Numbered from the stretch's first letter, positions 16,282 through 27,135 are shown. The stretch: 64,000 nt of DNA from JAKCDU01 sp035551615 (GCA_035551615.1 DASZNC010000036.1:1-64000); one strand, 5' to 3'. Translations and numbers: made by a program. The notes: generated by a model from the sequence alone, not told the origin.

Positions 16282-19200
16282 ATGGGGCGACGTAGGCGGA
16301 ATATTGTTCAAATTGGGGCGTTTGCCGGCGTACTTTCACTGATTGGTACGAGTACGGCCTATATCGCACCGGTTCCGGCCGGGGCGTCGGCGACGACCAA
16401 ACCGGCTGTCACTCACGCCGCCACCAAGGCCAAGACGGCCGCCCCGCCGGCCATCCCGACGTCCAAGCCGGGCACCTTGGCCAACGCGCCGGCGGCCACC
16501 AAGGCTCTGGCTGCTGCCAGCTCGGCCGGCCTGAAGACAGCCCCAGCGGCTGCTCCCTATGAGCCGCCCGCCAGCACGACGCCGGCCCCGGCGCCGGCCT
16601 CTTCGGCCGCCGTCCACCCGGCGGCCCGAACTCTGCTCCAGCCGGCGATCACCGACCCCACCTGCACCGACGACTGGAATGGCAGCACCGGCAACTGGAC
16701 GACCGCCGCCTCGTGGTCGACAGGCGTGGTCCCCACCAGTTCGGATGTGGCCTGCCTACCGGCCACATCAAACGTGACACTGGACGCGCCCGAAGCCATC
16801 GGCGCCCTCATCAACCAGGGCGGAACTCTACTCATTTCGCCTAATACCTCCCTGTCGACCAGCGGAATTATCGACAATCAGAGCGGATCGACACTGACGG
16901 TCAGAGGCCAAGACGCCTGCAGCGGCAACGACCCGGCCACACTCACCGCCGGTACCGGGCTGGGCAACGAGGGCACCTTGAACCTCGACCGGGCCGGAAC
17001 CTGCAATGGCGGCCAGAGCACCGTCACCGTGTCGTCGGGCACGCTGACCAACACCGGAACGATCGCCGTCACCGCGGATGTCGGTTCGGCCACCGCTCCC
17101 CACGCCATCACCGGCGCAGTCCAGAACGCCGGCACCGTCAACGTCACCGGCGGCCAGCTTTCCGTCACGACGGCTGCCAGCACGTGGACCGACGCCGGCA
17201 CCATCACCACCGGCGCCGGGACGACGGTCGGCTTCGGAGCCGGCACATCGCTCACGTTCACCTCGGGCACCCTGACCAACGCCGGTACCTTCACCACCGC
17301 CGGGACCGACACCCAGGGCAACGGGGCGCTGGCCGCCCCGCAGGGGTCGACCCTGGCCGCTTCGTCCATACAGGTCACCGCCGGCACCGTCGACTTCACC
17401 GGTAGCGGCGCTGCCTACTACACCGTCGAACCGAGCGACTCGGCCACCCTGGAAGGGTCGATCACGTCCGGGCAGACCTTTCAGATCCTCGGCCAGGACG
17501 CCTGCAACGGCAACGACCCGGCCACCGCCACGACTTCCGGCAACGTCTCCAACGCCGGCACCATCCAGTTCACTCATAACGGCGGCTGCACCGGTGGCAC
17601 CGCCGGCCTGGTGGTCGCTGCCTCCACCACGCTCACATCGAGCGGGAGCATCGCCTTCTCCCAGACCGGCCTGTCCGGCACGAGCGCGACGAGCGTGCCG
17701 GAATCGATCAGCGGCACCGTCGACAGCACCGGCGCGGTCACGTTCAACCCGTACATCACGACCACGCTCACCGGGTCGTTCACCAACGACGGACCGGCCA
17801 CGGTGGTGGTCAACAACGTCGCCGGCGGGGCGCCGGCCACCGTCGAGGTGCCATCCGGCTCCGCGTTCACCAACGCCACCAACGGGTCGATCGCCAACAA
17901 CGGCACCGTTCGCGATGACGGCACCTTCACCGAGTCCGGCATCACGACCGGCAACCCGATCGAGCTCACCAACGCGCTGGTCGACGTCGGCACCGGGACG
18001 TCGTCCTTTGAATACCTGCCGAGCAGCAGCGGCACCCTCACTGGCGGCACGGCCGTCGGCCAGACCGTGACCCTCCAGGGCCAGGACAACTGCAACGGCA
18101 ACGACCCGGTGACGGTGACGGTCACCGGTCCGAGTACCGACCCGGGCACCTTCCAGTCGGCGGGCACGCTGGCCCTGAACCACGTCGGCACCTGCAACGG
18201 GGGCGTCACGACACTGGTGGCGGCCAGCGGCACGACCATTGTCAACACCGGCACGCTGGAGTCCGACGGCACGGCGATCGGCACGCACATCCTCGCCGGC
18301 GACATCTCCAGCGGCACGATCAACATCAATGGAGGCACCACCCAGGCCTACAGCGGGGCCACGTTCCCCGACGCCTCCATCTCCAACACCGGGTCGCTGA
18401 CCGTCGCCTCGGGGGCCACCTTCGACGTCGACGCGGGGGCGTCGTTCAGCAACGGTCCCGTCGGCACCAGTTCGTTGGTCAACGACGGCACCTTCGCTTC
18501 CGTCGGCACCTTCATAGAAGGCGCCGGTACGACATCCGGCAATGCCGTGCTGGTGTCCGGAACCCTGCAGTTCACCGAAACCGGTGCCGCCAACTTCGAC
18601 GAGCCCCCTAACTCGACCCTCACCCTGATCGGCAACATGGGGACCAACCAGGTGCTGACGATCACCGGCCAGGACGCCTGCAACGGCAACTACCCCACGA
18701 CGGCCACGGCCGGCGGTGGATTCACCAACGCCGGCACGATCGATCTGGACCACCAGGGCACATGCGGCGGCGGGATCACGACGCTGGCCCTCACTGCCGG
18801 CACCCTGACCAACACCGGCACCATCAACGTCACCTCCAGTTCGCCCGGCACGTTCAACCACACCATCTCCGGCTCCGTGGTCAATGACGGCACGGTGAAC
18901 GTGACCGGCGGCGACCTGAACTTCGCCACCATCAACACGGCGTGGGACAACGAGGGCAACTTCAGCACCGGCGCTGGGACGACCACCAGCTTCGGGGCCG
19001 GGACGTCCCTGACCTTCGGGGCCGGCTCCGGCAACACGCCGGCCACGCTGACCAACGCCGGCACGTTGACGACCGCCGGCACCGTCGACCAGAACGGCGG
19101 GGTACTCGACACGCCCACCGCCGCCGACGCCGTGCAGGTCACGGCCGGGACGGTCGACTTCACCGGCGTCGGCGCCGCGTTCTACACCTTGCAGCCGACC

Positions 19201-22200
19201 CACAGCGCCACTCTGGAAGGCACCATCGTGTCCGGCCAGACGTTCCGCATTCTGGGCCAGGACGCGTGCAACGGTAACGACCCGGCCACGGCGACGACGT
19301 CGGGGACCGTGACCAACGGCGGCACCATCGAGCTCAGCCACACCGGCACCTGCGGGGGCGGCATCGCCGGGCTGGTGGTCGCCTCCGGTACCACCTTGAA
19401 CTCGAGCGGCTCGATCGTCTTCGATCAGGCCAGCGTGGCCGCCACCAGCGCCTCGACGGTGCCCGAATCGGTCACCGGATCGATCTCCTCCAGCGGGACC
19501 GTCACGGTCAACCCGAACCTCGTGGTCACCTGGTCCGGGCCCGGCACCTTCACCAACACCGGGACGATCGTCACCGACGCCAACCCGTCGGGCGCCCCGG
19601 CCACCCTCACCCTGGGCGCCACCACCACCTTCGTCAATCAGGCCGGCACCGTCACCAACAACGCCAACTTCATCACCGCCGGCGTGGCCCGCCAGGTTGC
19701 CGGCACGACGACGGGCAACCCGATTGTGGTGACCGGTGGGCCCATCCAGCTGCTCGGATCGGGGGCGTCGTCCTACGACGTGGCCCCCACCCACACGGTC
19801 ACCCTGGACGGCCAGACCATCGCCGCCGGCCAGACCATCACCATCTCTGGCCAGGACGAGTGCGACGGAAACGACCCGGCGACCCTCAATGCCAGTTCCA
19901 ACCTGGTCAACAACGGCACTATCGACCTCGACCACGCCGGCACCTGCGGCGCTGGTTCGGCCACACTGCAACTGCCGGCCGGCGCCACCCTGACCAACAA
20001 CGGGGCCATCGAAACCACCGGGCCATCCGGGAGCAGCGTCGGCACCCAGGTCATCGCCGCCAACGTCAGCGGTCCCGGAACGATCACGATCAACAGCCCG
20101 CTCAAGATCGACGGCGACTTCGAGGACTCGTCACCGAGCTTCCCGATCGTCGTCAACGGCGGCCCGTTCTCCATCACCGGCTCCCTCTACATCGCCAACG
20201 GCACCGACCTGACCATCAACTGCGGCACCGGCCAGACGACCTGCACGCCGATCGGGGTCTCGAGCGGAACCCTCGACGTCGGCCCCGGTTCGGTCCTGAC
20301 CCTGGGCCCCGGCGTAACCGCCCGGTTCCAGACGGTGGTCAACTCCGGCAAGATCGTCATGTCACCCACGTCCGTGCTCGGTGGGTCGCTCGACCAGAAG
20401 TCCAACGGCATCCTGGTCGTCGGGGTGGACGCCACCAGTTCCCCGGCGGTGTCGTCGACCGTCTCGACCGGCGGTAGTGACACCCTGGCCGGAACGCTCG
20501 ACATCGTCACCAGCGGCGGCACTGCCCCCCCGGTCAACGACGCCTTCCAGATCATCCAGTACGCGGCCGAGACCGGTCAGTTCGACCACATCCAGGGCGA
20601 GCTGATCGGCTCCGGTGAGAGCTACGCGCTGTCCTACCTGCCGGCCGGTTCGATCAACAGCTACGGGTCGGTCGAGTTGACCGTCGAGAACTCCACCGCC
20701 CAGACATCGCTCGTCGCATCGAACCTGGCCGCCCCCACCCCGACCACGGCCGTGCCCGGACAGAACGTGATCACATCGTTCACCGTCACCAACGTCGGCA
20801 CCGCCGATCTCACCAGCGGAACGTGGGACGACTCGGTGTACCTGGCGCCGGTCGGCGACAGCGCCTACTCGCCGGGCGACACCCTCCTGCAACGGGTGAC
20901 CCACACCGGCGGGGTCGACGCCGGCGCCAGCTACACGGTCAACGTGTCTGCGCCCATTCCGGCGGTCGTGCCCGGCAGCTACGAGCTGATCGCCGTCCCC
21001 GACAGCGCCGACCTGATCTCCGACTCGTTCGCCGACGGCCAAGCGGTGTCGCCCGCCTTCACGGCCGCCCCGATCCCGGCTCTCACCCCCGGGACCGCAG
21101 TGCAGGCAACGGTCCCGAACGACGGCGACGCCTACTACCAGGTCGTAGTGGCCTCGGGCACTGATGTGCGCATCACGTCCTCGTCGGCGACGGTCTCGCT
21201 CTACGCGTCCAACGGGAAGATTCCCAGCCCCGGCCAGTTCGACGTCCAGAACCTCACCGGCCAGACGGTCATCACGCTGCCCGGCTCGAACCCCGGCACC
21301 TGGTTCATCGACGTCCACGGCGGTGACAGCTCCGGCGCCGCACCGGTGACCATCGACCCGGAACTGCCCGGCTTCGACGTCACCGCCGTCACCCCCAACT
21401 CCGCGGGCAACCAGGGAACCGCGACGATCACCTTGCAGGGCTCGGACATGACCTCGGCCATGACCGTGGAGCTGGTCCCGGCCAGTGGCCCGGCCATCAC
21501 CGCCAGCCCGGTGTCGCTGCGTGACTCCACCGTTGCCTTCGCCACCTTCGACTTGGACGGCGCCACCGCCGCCACCTACACGTTGAAGGCCGTACAGAAC
21601 AGCCAGACGGTGACCGGGGGCACCTTCACCGTGACGGCCGCCGCCCCGGCCACCCTGCAGGTGACCAGCGTGGTGCCGTCGTCGCTCCGCTACGGATGGG
21701 CCGGCACCGTGGCCGTCACCGTGACCAACCCGGGCGGGTCGGACATCGCCGTGCCCATCATCCGCCTGAGCGGGACGCTGGCCAACGTGGCCCTGCCCGG
21801 CTCGAACGACTTCTCCTCGTCGGTCGACCTGGTCGCCCCCGACTTCTCCAACCCGTCGACGGGGCCGCTGCCGGACGGGATCCTCCCACCCGGCCAGACG
21901 GCGACGTTCAACTTCTCGATGCTGTCCAACAGCACCGTCGCCCACGTGTCGCTTGAGACCGCGGCCGCCACCGTCGACAGCACCGAGACGACCTCCGTGG
22001 ACTGGAACAGCCAGCTGGCCTCTTCCCAGCCGACGCAGTACTCCGCCGCCGCCTGGGCCTCGATCATCCACGACGTGGCCACCAACATGGGCACCACTGA
22101 GGGCGTCTACGCCGGCAACCTGCTGGCCGCCATCCAGCAGGCCCGCGCCGAAGGCGTGACCATCAACAATGAGCAGGACGCCCTCAACTACGTCCTCCGC

Positions 22201-25200
22201 CGCCAGGAGGCCGGTTACGGGGCCACGTCGGCGTCCGCCCATGGCGTCCTGCAACTGGCCGGCCAACCGCTGTCCGGCGCCGCCGTCACCCTGACGCTGA
22301 ACAACGCCGGACCGGGCACGCCCGGCTCCGCCGACGTCTATTCGGGCACCAGCTTCGGCACCGGGAACTTCGCCTTCTGGGGCGTACCGGCCGGTACCTA
22401 CCAGCTGGCCGTTCCCGGCTACCTGCTCGCCGTACCCGTCACGGTTACCATTCCGGCCAACGGCGGGACGACCATCGGCACCGTCGCCGTCACTACCGGG
22501 GCCACCATGACCGGAACAGTGACGGCCGCCGGCGCCCCGCTGGCGGGCGCCGTCATCACCGCCATCGACTCCTCCGGCCGCCGTTACCACTCCGATCCGA
22601 GCGGGTCCGACGGCGCCTACAGCCTGGCCGGGCTGCCCGACGGGACGTTGACCGTGTCGGCCACCGGCCCCGGCTACCAGCCGTCGGCCGCCGCGCCCGT
22701 GGCCGTCTCGGCCAGCGCTCCCACCGCCTATGACATCGTCCTGACCGCCGGCACTTCGATCAGCGGGATCATCACCGCATCCGACGGCACCAGCGCACCG
22801 CCCAGCGGCACCATCGTGCTGGCCTCGTCCGACGACGACAGCACCGACGCCGTCTACGGCACGGTCAACCCGGACGGCACCTTCACCATCACCGGGCTGG
22901 CCCCCGAGGCCGGCCCGTCACCGCAGACCTACACCGTCACCGCCGTGGCCGCCGGCACCGGAACGGTCAGCCGGAGCGGCATCGTCGCCACCGTGTCCAC
23001 CCCGGCTACGGGTGTGAGTCTGACCCTGGCCGGCCTGGGATCGCTCACCGGTCGGGTGACCGATATCGAGTCGGGCCAGCCGCTGTCCGGCGTCACCGTG
23101 TACAGCGATGCCCGGGGCGCCCCCGAGGCGGCCACCACCGACTCGAACGGCGACTACACGATGGCCAACGTGCCGAGCGGCAGCCAGACCGTCCTGTTCT
23201 CACCCAATGACGGCACCCACCTGCCCGACAGCCAGGTGGTCACGGTGGCCGCCGGTGCGACCGCCACCACCCTGAACGCCACCCTGGCCGGCGTCGGTGA
23301 CATGACCACCACCCTGGTCGACGGCAGCAGCCATCCGCTGACCGGCGTCGGTGTCACCCTGGTCGGTCCGTCACCGACGGGCACCGGCGTCTACACCCAG
23401 ACCCTGGCCTCCGACAACAGCGGGACGGTCAGCGTGGTCGGCCTCATCCAGGGCCAATACGACCTGCAGGTGATCGGCTCGTCCGTCCACCGGCAGTTCA
23501 CCGTCGACGACAGCCACACCGACATCACCCTGAACCTGCCGGTACCGGTCGCCGTCGTCAGCGGCATCGTCTCGGCCGCCGGGCAACCGGTCGGCGGCCT
23601 CACCGTCACCGCCCAGGACGCAACTGGCCAGATCGCGACGACGACCACCACCTCGACCGGTGCCTACAGCTTCGAACTGACCAAGTCCGGCACGTACGAC
23701 GTCATCGCCGCCGGTCCTGACTTCGGCATCGACATCGTGTCCCGGGCGGTCACGCTCGGCACCCCGGTGACGTTGAATCTGGCGCCCGGGCCCGGGTCGG
23801 TGGCGGCCACCATCACCGCCGGCGGGAACCCGATCCCGGGGGCCGACGTCTATGTCACCCCGGCTGCGACCAAAGACCTACCGGCCGGGGCCGACAACGG
23901 CACCGAGCCGGACGGCACCACCACCGTCGCCGGTCTGGTGCCTGGTACCTACCACGTCACCGCCTCCGATCCCGGCTACGGCGCCGCCGCCACCGACGTC
24001 GTGGTCGGCACCGGGCCCACGCCGGTGAACCTGGTCCTGGGCGTGCCGGGTGAGATTTACGGAACCGTGAGCAACGGCGCCGGACCCAACGCCGGTGCCG
24101 ACGTCCAGGTGTCCGGCGGCGGCTACACGAGCGGGGCCCTGACCAGCAGCACCGGCGCCTACGCCATCACCGACCTACCGGCCGGCACCTACACGGTCGC
24201 CATCACCGACGACACGGGCGACACCCCGGTCATCGCCACCGACATCGCCGTCACCGCCGGCGGCTCCGTCCAGGAGAACTACACCCTGAGCTCGACCGGC
24301 GACGAGCTGGCCGTCCATCTGGCTGCCGCCGGCGCCGGCGGTATCCTGCCCGGCGGGATCGCCACCCTGGTGGATTCGGCCGGCCAGACCGTTGCGTCGG
24401 CCACCCTCGGCCCGGCGGTGACCACCTCGTCCACCACCGCCTCGGCCACCTTGGGGCCGGTGCCGCCCGGCACCTACACCCTCGAGTATTCCGGCGCCGG
24501 GACGGCGACCACCTCCCAGTCGGTGACCCTGCCGGACGCCTCCCCGGTGACCATCACCGCCCCGGTCGCCGAGGCGCTGCTCTCCGGTTCGGCCACCGCC
24601 GGCCTCCCGTCAGTGGGCGGGACCGGGCAGAGCCGGGCCCTGACCACCCTGCGACCGGCGGCCGCCCATCTCCAGGCCGACACCGACGCCCTGATGGGAC
24701 AGCTGCGACCGCAGAGCCTGTCCAGCAACGGCACCGTCAGCGTCGGTGACCTGGTCAACTCCTGGCTGGGGGGGTCCCTGACGACCCCGCCCAAACCAGC
24801 GCCCGACGAGCAGACCCTGATCAACCGGTTCCACGCCACCATCACCCTCGACATCGACGGCAACTGCCCGTCGGCGGCGACGGTGGCCGCCGAACGGTCC
24901 CGCCTGGCCGCCCTGGTGCGGCAGGTCGGCAATGCCTACAACGGATGGTCCCTCGGCTACACCGCCGTCCAGCAGACTCAGAACGCCGCCCTGTTGGTGA
25001 GCGGCACCGAGCTCCTCGGCGACGGCGCCTCCCTGGCCCAGACCATCATCTCCGCCATCAACCCGGTCGGCCAGCTGGCCACCCAGGTCGAGACGTCGCT
25101 CATCCAGACCGGCTCCAGCGCGGCCAGCTCGGCCGGCTCGCTCGCCAACTTCCTGGCCGCCAACGCCATCCCCACGAGCACCCTGGTCAACGCGGTCAAC

Positions 25201-27087
25201 GCCGTGCAGGGCGTGGTCAGCGGGGGCGAGAACGGCCTGCCCAGCGCGCCCGATTTCAGCAACCCGGACGCCGCCGCCAACACCGTCTCCTACTGGCTGC
25301 AACAGCTGTCGAACGCGTCGAACATCCTCGGCGTGTTCAAGAAGTACCCGCCGCTCGCCGGACTGGCCGGAAACGTGCTCGGCCTGATCGGCAGCCTGAT
25401 CCAGACCTACCAGGACATGAAGACCAACCTGAGCAGCGTGCAGGCGGCCCTGGATGCGACTAACCAGGGCCAGAGCCTGTACAACCAGGCGGTCGCGTCA
25501 CTGCGGTCGAGCCTGGACCAGTTCGACTCCGACTACGCCGCCCTCCAGAACGAGGAACCGTGCCAGCCGACCACCACGACCGCACCTCCGACGACGGCGC
25601 CTCCGACCACGCCGCCGCCGTGCGTCGGCCAGTGCCCGCCACCGCCGCCTCCTCCGCCGCCTCCTCCGCCGCCTCCTCCGCCGCCCAACCAGCCCAAGAA
25701 GACCGACAACCACATCCCGGGCGACCCCAACGGCATTCACGGCCCGGAGGGGACCGGAGCCCCGACCTACGGGTTGGCCCAGGGTTCAGCCCTGCCCTAC
25801 CTGATCCAGTTCCAGAACGAGCCGACCGCATCCGCGCCGGCCGTCCAGGTGGTCGTCACGGAGAAGGTCCCGGCCACCATCGACCCGAACTCGGTGCAGC
25901 TGACCGGTTTCGGCTTCGGGACCACCACGGTCTCGGTACCGGCAGGTCTCCAGCACTTCACCCAGACGCTGGACGAGACGGCCACCATCGGTGACTACGT
26001 CCAGGTGATCGGCGACTTCGACCGGACCACGTCCACCATCACGTGGAGCCTGTCGACGATCAGCCCGGTCACCGGTGACCTGGACTTCGGCGCCGACGCC
26101 GGGTTCCTGCCGCCCGACTGCGTGACTGTCGGGACCGGCTGCACCTCGGCCCAGATCGGCCAGGGCGAGGGTTATGTCACCTTCTCCGGCAACGCCAAAC
26201 CGGGCCTGGCCAACGGCACGACCATCTCGGCTCAGGCCTCGATCGTCTTCGACCGCAACGCCGCCATCCTCACCCCGGTGTGGACCAACACGATCGGCGT
26301 GACCGGCAGCCACAACCCGCCGCCGCCCCCGCCCCCGGCCGCCGGGTACCGGTTCGTGGCCTCCGACGGGGGCGTGTTCTCCTTCGGCGGAGCCAAGTTC
26401 TACGGCTCCACCGGCGGTGTGAAGTTGGCCCAGCCGATCGTCGCCATGGCCGCCACGCCCGACAACAAGGGCTACTGGATGGTCGCCTCCGACGGCGGCG
26501 TGTTCTCCTTCGGTGATGCCCACTTCTACGGCTCCACCGGCGGCGTCAAGCTGGACAAGCCGATCGTCGGGATGGCGTCGACCGCCGACGGCAAGGGCTA
26601 CTGGTTGGTCGCCTCCGACGGCGGCGTGTTCGCCTTCGGCGACGCCAAGTTCTACGGGTCGACGGGCGGGGTCAGACTGGCCCAGCCCATCGTCGGCCTG
26701 GCCGCCGGACCGGGCGGCACCGGCTACTGGATGGTCGCCTCCGACGGCGGCATATTCGCCTTCGGCTCAGCCAAGTTCCACGGCTCCACCGGCGGCGTGA
26801 AGCTGGCCCGACCCATCGTCGGCATCGCCCCCGGACCGGGCGGCACCGGCTACTGGATGGTCGCCAGCGACGGTGGCATATTCGCCTTGGGTGACGCCAA
26901 GTTCTACGGCTCCACCGGCGGCGTGAAGCTGGCCCAGCCGATCGTCGGCATCGCCCCCGGACCGGGCGGCACCGGCTACTGGATGGTCGCCTCGGACGGG
27001 GGTGTGTTCGCCTTCGGCGACGCCCACTTCTACGGCTCCACCGGTGGCATCAAGCTGGCCCAGCCGATCGTCGGCATCACCGGCTGA
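16282..27087 (+). CDS. giant secreted repeat protein (3601 residues), probable adhesin
   Basis: Begins with a basic N-terminus and hydrophobic signal-like stretch ('GAFAGVLSLIGTSTAYIA'), then an Ala/Pro/Thr linker to about residue 125. Next is a Thr/Gly/Asn-rich beta-solenoid (about 130-1450) made of six ~196-residue modules marked by 'GQDxCxGND' and 'GTCxGG'. Residues ~1475-1590 look like CARDB. About 1990-2760 is a run of carboxypeptidase-regulatory-like beta-sandwiches ('AGAPLAGAVITAIDSSG'). About 2775-3090 is alpha-helical. A Pro/Thr linker with 17 consecutive prolines follows, then a DUF11-like domain (~3140-3340) and six 42-residue 'GYWMVASDGG' repeats to the end. No LPxTG or C-terminal membrane helix is seen, so it is released or held by the repeats. 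Function is inferred only from architecture. Confidence 0.85.
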   Translation: MGRRRRNIVQIGAFAGVLSLIGTSTAYIAPVPAGASATTKPAVTHAATKAKTAAPPAIPTSKPGTLANAPAATKALAAASSAGLKTAPAAAPYEPPASTTPAPAPASSAAVHPAARTLLQPAITDPTCTDDWNGSTGNWTTAASWSTGVVPTSSDVACLPATSNVTLDAPEAIGALINQGGTLLISPNTSLSTSGIIDNQSGSTLTVRGQDACSGNDPATLTAGTGLGNEGTLNLDRAGTCNGGQSTVTVSSGTLTNTGTIAVTADVGSATAPHAITGAVQNAGTVNVTGGQLSVTTAASTWTDAGTITTGAGTTVGFGAGTSLTFTSGTLTNAGTFTTAGTDTQGNGALAAPQGSTLAASSIQVTAGTVDFTGSGAAYYTVEPSDSATLEGSITSGQTFQILGQDACNGNDPATATTSGNVSNAGTIQFTHNGGCTGGTAGLVVAASTTLTSSGSIAFSQTGLSGTSATSVPESISGTVDSTGAVTFNPYITTTLTGSFTNDGPATVVVNNVAGGAPATVEVPSGSAFTNATNGSIANNGTVRDDGTFTESGITTGNPIELTNALVDVGTGTSSFEYLPSSSGTLTGGTAVGQTVTLQGQDNCNGNDPVTVTVTGPSTDPGTFQSAGTLALNHVGTCNGGVTTLVAASGTTIVNTGTLESDGTAIGTHILAGDISSGTININGGTTQAYSGATFPDASISNTGSLTVASGATFDVDAGASFSNGPVGTSSLVNDGTFASVGTFIEGAGTTSGNAVLVSGTLQFTETGAANFDEPPNSTLTLIGNMGTNQVLTITGQDACNGNYPTTATAGGGFTNAGTIDLDHQGTCGGGITTLALTAGTLTNTGTINVTSSSPGTFNHTISGSVVNDGTVNVTGGDLNFATINTAWDNEGNFSTGAGTTTSFGAGTSLTFGAGSGNTPATLTNAGTLTTAGTVDQNGGVLDTPTAADAVQVTAGTVDFTGVGAAFYTLQPTHSATLEGTIVSGQTFRILGQDACNGNDPATATTSGTVTNGGTIELSHTGTCGGGIAGLVVASGTTLNSSGSIVFDQASVAATSASTVPESVTGSISSSGTVTVNPNLVVTWSGPGTFTNTGTIVTDANPSGAPATLTLGATTTFVNQAGTVTNNANFITAGVARQVAGTTTGNPIVVTGGPIQLLGSGASSYDVAPTHTVTLDGQTIAAGQTITISGQDECDGNDPATLNASSNLVNNGTIDLDHAGTCGAGSATLQLPAGATLTNNGAIETTGPSGSSVGTQVIAANVSGPGTITINSPLKIDGDFEDSSPSFPIVVNGGPFSITGSLYIANGTDLTINCGTGQTTCTPIGVSSGTLDVGPGSVLTLGPGVTARFQTVVNSGKIVMSPTSVLGGSLDQKSNGILVVGVDATSSPAVSSTVSTGGSDTLAGTLDIVTSGGTAPPVNDAFQIIQYAAETGQFDHIQGELIGSGESYALSYLPAGSINSYGSVELTVENSTAQTSLVASNLAAPTPTTAVPGQNVITSFTVTNVGTADLTSGTWDDSVYLAPVGDSAYSPGDTLLQRVTHTGGVDAGASYTVNVSAPIPAVVPGSYELIAVPDSADLISDSFADGQAVSPAFTAAPIPALTPGTAVQATVPNDGDAYYQVVVASGTDVRITSSSATVSLYASNGKIPSPGQFDVQNLTGQTVITLPGSNPGTWFIDVHGGDSSGAAPVTIDPELPGFDVTAVTPNSAGNQGTATITLQGSDMTSAMTVELVPASGPAITASPVSLRDSTVAFATFDLDGATAATYTLKAVQNSQTVTGGTFTVTAAAPATLQVTSVVPSSLRYGWAGTVAVTVTNPGGSDIAVPIIRLSGTLANVALPGSNDFSSSVDLVAPDFSNPSTGPLPDGILPPGQTATFNFSMLSNSTVAHVSLETAAATVDSTETTSVDWNSQLASSQPTQYSAAAWASIIHDVATNMGTTEGVYAGNLLAAIQQARAEGVTINNEQDALNYVLRRQEAGYGATSASAHGVLQLAGQPLSGAAVTLTLNNAGPGTPGSADVYSGTSFGTGNFAFWGVPAGTYQLAVPGYLLAVPVTVTIPANGGTTIGTVAVTTGATMTGTVTAAGAPLAGAVITAIDSSGRRYHSDPSGSDGAYSLAGLPDGTLTVSATGPGYQPSAAAPVAVSASAPTAYDIVLTAGTSISGIITASDGTSAPPSGTIVLASSDDDSTDAVYGTVNPDGTFTITGLAPEAGPSPQTYTVTAVAAGTGTVSRSGIVATVSTPATGVSLTLAGLGSLTGRVTDIESGQPLSGVTVYSDARGAPEAATTDSNGDYTMANVPSGSQTVLFSPNDGTHLPDSQVVTVAAGATATTLNATLAGVGDMTTTLVDGSSHPLTGVGVTLVGPSPTGTGVYTQTLASDNSGTVSVVGLIQGQYDLQVIGSSVHRQFTVDDSHTDITLNLPVPVAVVSGIVSAAGQPVGGLTVTAQDATGQIATTTTTSTGAYSFELTKSGTYDVIAAGPDFGIDIVSRAVTLGTPVTLNLAPGPGSVAATITAGGNPIPGADVYVTPAATKDLPAGADNGTEPDGTTTVAGLVPGTYHVTASDPGYGAAATDVVVGTGPTPVNLVLGVPGEIYGTVSNGAGPNAGADVQVSGGGYTSGALTSSTGAYAITDLPAGTYTVAITDDTGDTPVIATDIAVTAGGSVQENYTLSSTGDELAVHLAAAGAGGILPGGIATLVDSAGQTVASATLGPAVTTSSTTASATLGPVPPGTYTLEYSGAGTATTSQSVTLPDASPVTITAPVAEALLSGSATAGLPSVGGTGQSRALTTLRPAAAHLQADTDALMGQLRPQSLSSNGTVSVGDLVNSWLGGSLTTPPKPAPDEQTLINRFHATITLDIDGNCPSAATVAAERSRLAALVRQVGNAYNGWSLGYTAVQQTQNAALLVSGTELLGDGASLAQTIISAINPVGQLATQVETSLIQTGSSAASSAGSLANFLAANAIPTSTLVNAVNAVQGVVSGGENGLPSAPDFSNPDAAANTVSYWLQQLSNASNILGVFKKYPPLAGLAGNVLGLIGSLIQTYQDMKTNLSSVQAALDATNQGQSLYNQAVASLRSSLDQFDSDYAALQNEEPCQPTTTTAPPTTAPPTTPPPCVGQCPPPPPPPPPPPPPPPPPNQPKKTDNHIPGDPNGIHGPEGTGAPTYGLAQGSALPYLIQFQNEPTASAPAVQVVVTEKVPATIDPNSVQLTGFGFGTTTVSVPAGLQHFTQTLDETATIGDYVQVIGDFDRTTSTITWSLSTISPVTGDLDFGADAGFLPPDCVTVGTGCTSAQIGQGEGYVTFSGNAKPGLANGTTISAQASIVFDRNAAILTPVWTNTIGVTGSHNPPPPPPPAAGYRFVASDGGVFSFGGAKFYGSTGGVKLAQPIVAMAATPDNKGYWMVASDGGVFSFGDAHFYGSTGGVKLDKPIVGMASTADGKGYWLVASDGGVFAFGDAKFYGSTGGVRLAQPIVGLAAGPGGTGYWMVASDGGIFAFGSAKFHGSTGGVKLARPIVGIAPGPGGTGYWMVASDGGIFALGDAKFYGSTGGVKLAQPIVGIAPGPGGTGYWMVASDGGVFAFGDAHFYGSTGGIKLAQPIVGITG
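16912..20440 (+). repeat. six ~588-bp tandem modules inside the giant secreted protein gene
   Basis: Codons for the 'GQD.C.GND' motif recur at 16912, 17497, 18085, 18673, 19261 and 19855, a period of 585-594 bp. Protein similarity is highest between modules 1 and 4, 2 and 5, and 3 and 6, so the array is two copies of a three-module superunit of about 1765 bp. Each module has a cysteine in 'DxCxGND' and another in 'GTCxGG' about 28-33 residues later. Confidence 0.85.
26344..27087 (+). repeat. six 126-bp C-terminal repeats of the giant secreted protein
   Basis: Six copies of a 42-residue unit, the last truncated to 37 residues: 'GYWMVASDGGVFSFGDAHFY' then 'GSTGGVKLAQPIVGIAPGP'. The invariant 'VASDGG' and 'GSTGG' blocks suggest a beta-propeller or wall-binding repeat. 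I know this repeat family mainly from Acidimicrobiia secreted proteins. Confidence 0.93.
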
Positions 27088-27099
27088 ACCACGTCGGTA

Positions 27100-27131
27100 T
27101 CAGGGCCGGCCCCGTCGCGGGCCGGCCCTGA
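27100..27131. terminator. bidirectional terminator between the giant protein and the BTAD regulator
   Basis: A perfect 13-bp stem (TCAGGGCCGGCCC / GGGCCGGCCCTGA) with a 6-nt loop CGTCGC lies between two convergent genes whose stops are 48 bp apart. Position and symmetry fit a terminator working in both directions. Confidence 0.85.
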
Positions 27132-27135
27132 CCGC

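Noticed and set aside
16828..19971. Very long antisense open frame opposite the giant secreted protein (about 1047 codons)
   Set aside because: Its residues are Gly/Arg/Val-rich without domain structure, and it mirrors the codon bias of the repeat modules; such frames arise routinely at this GC content.
26344..27087. CRISPR-like periodic repeats
   Set aside because: The 126-bp units are in-frame codons for a 42-residue protein repeat without unique spacers.
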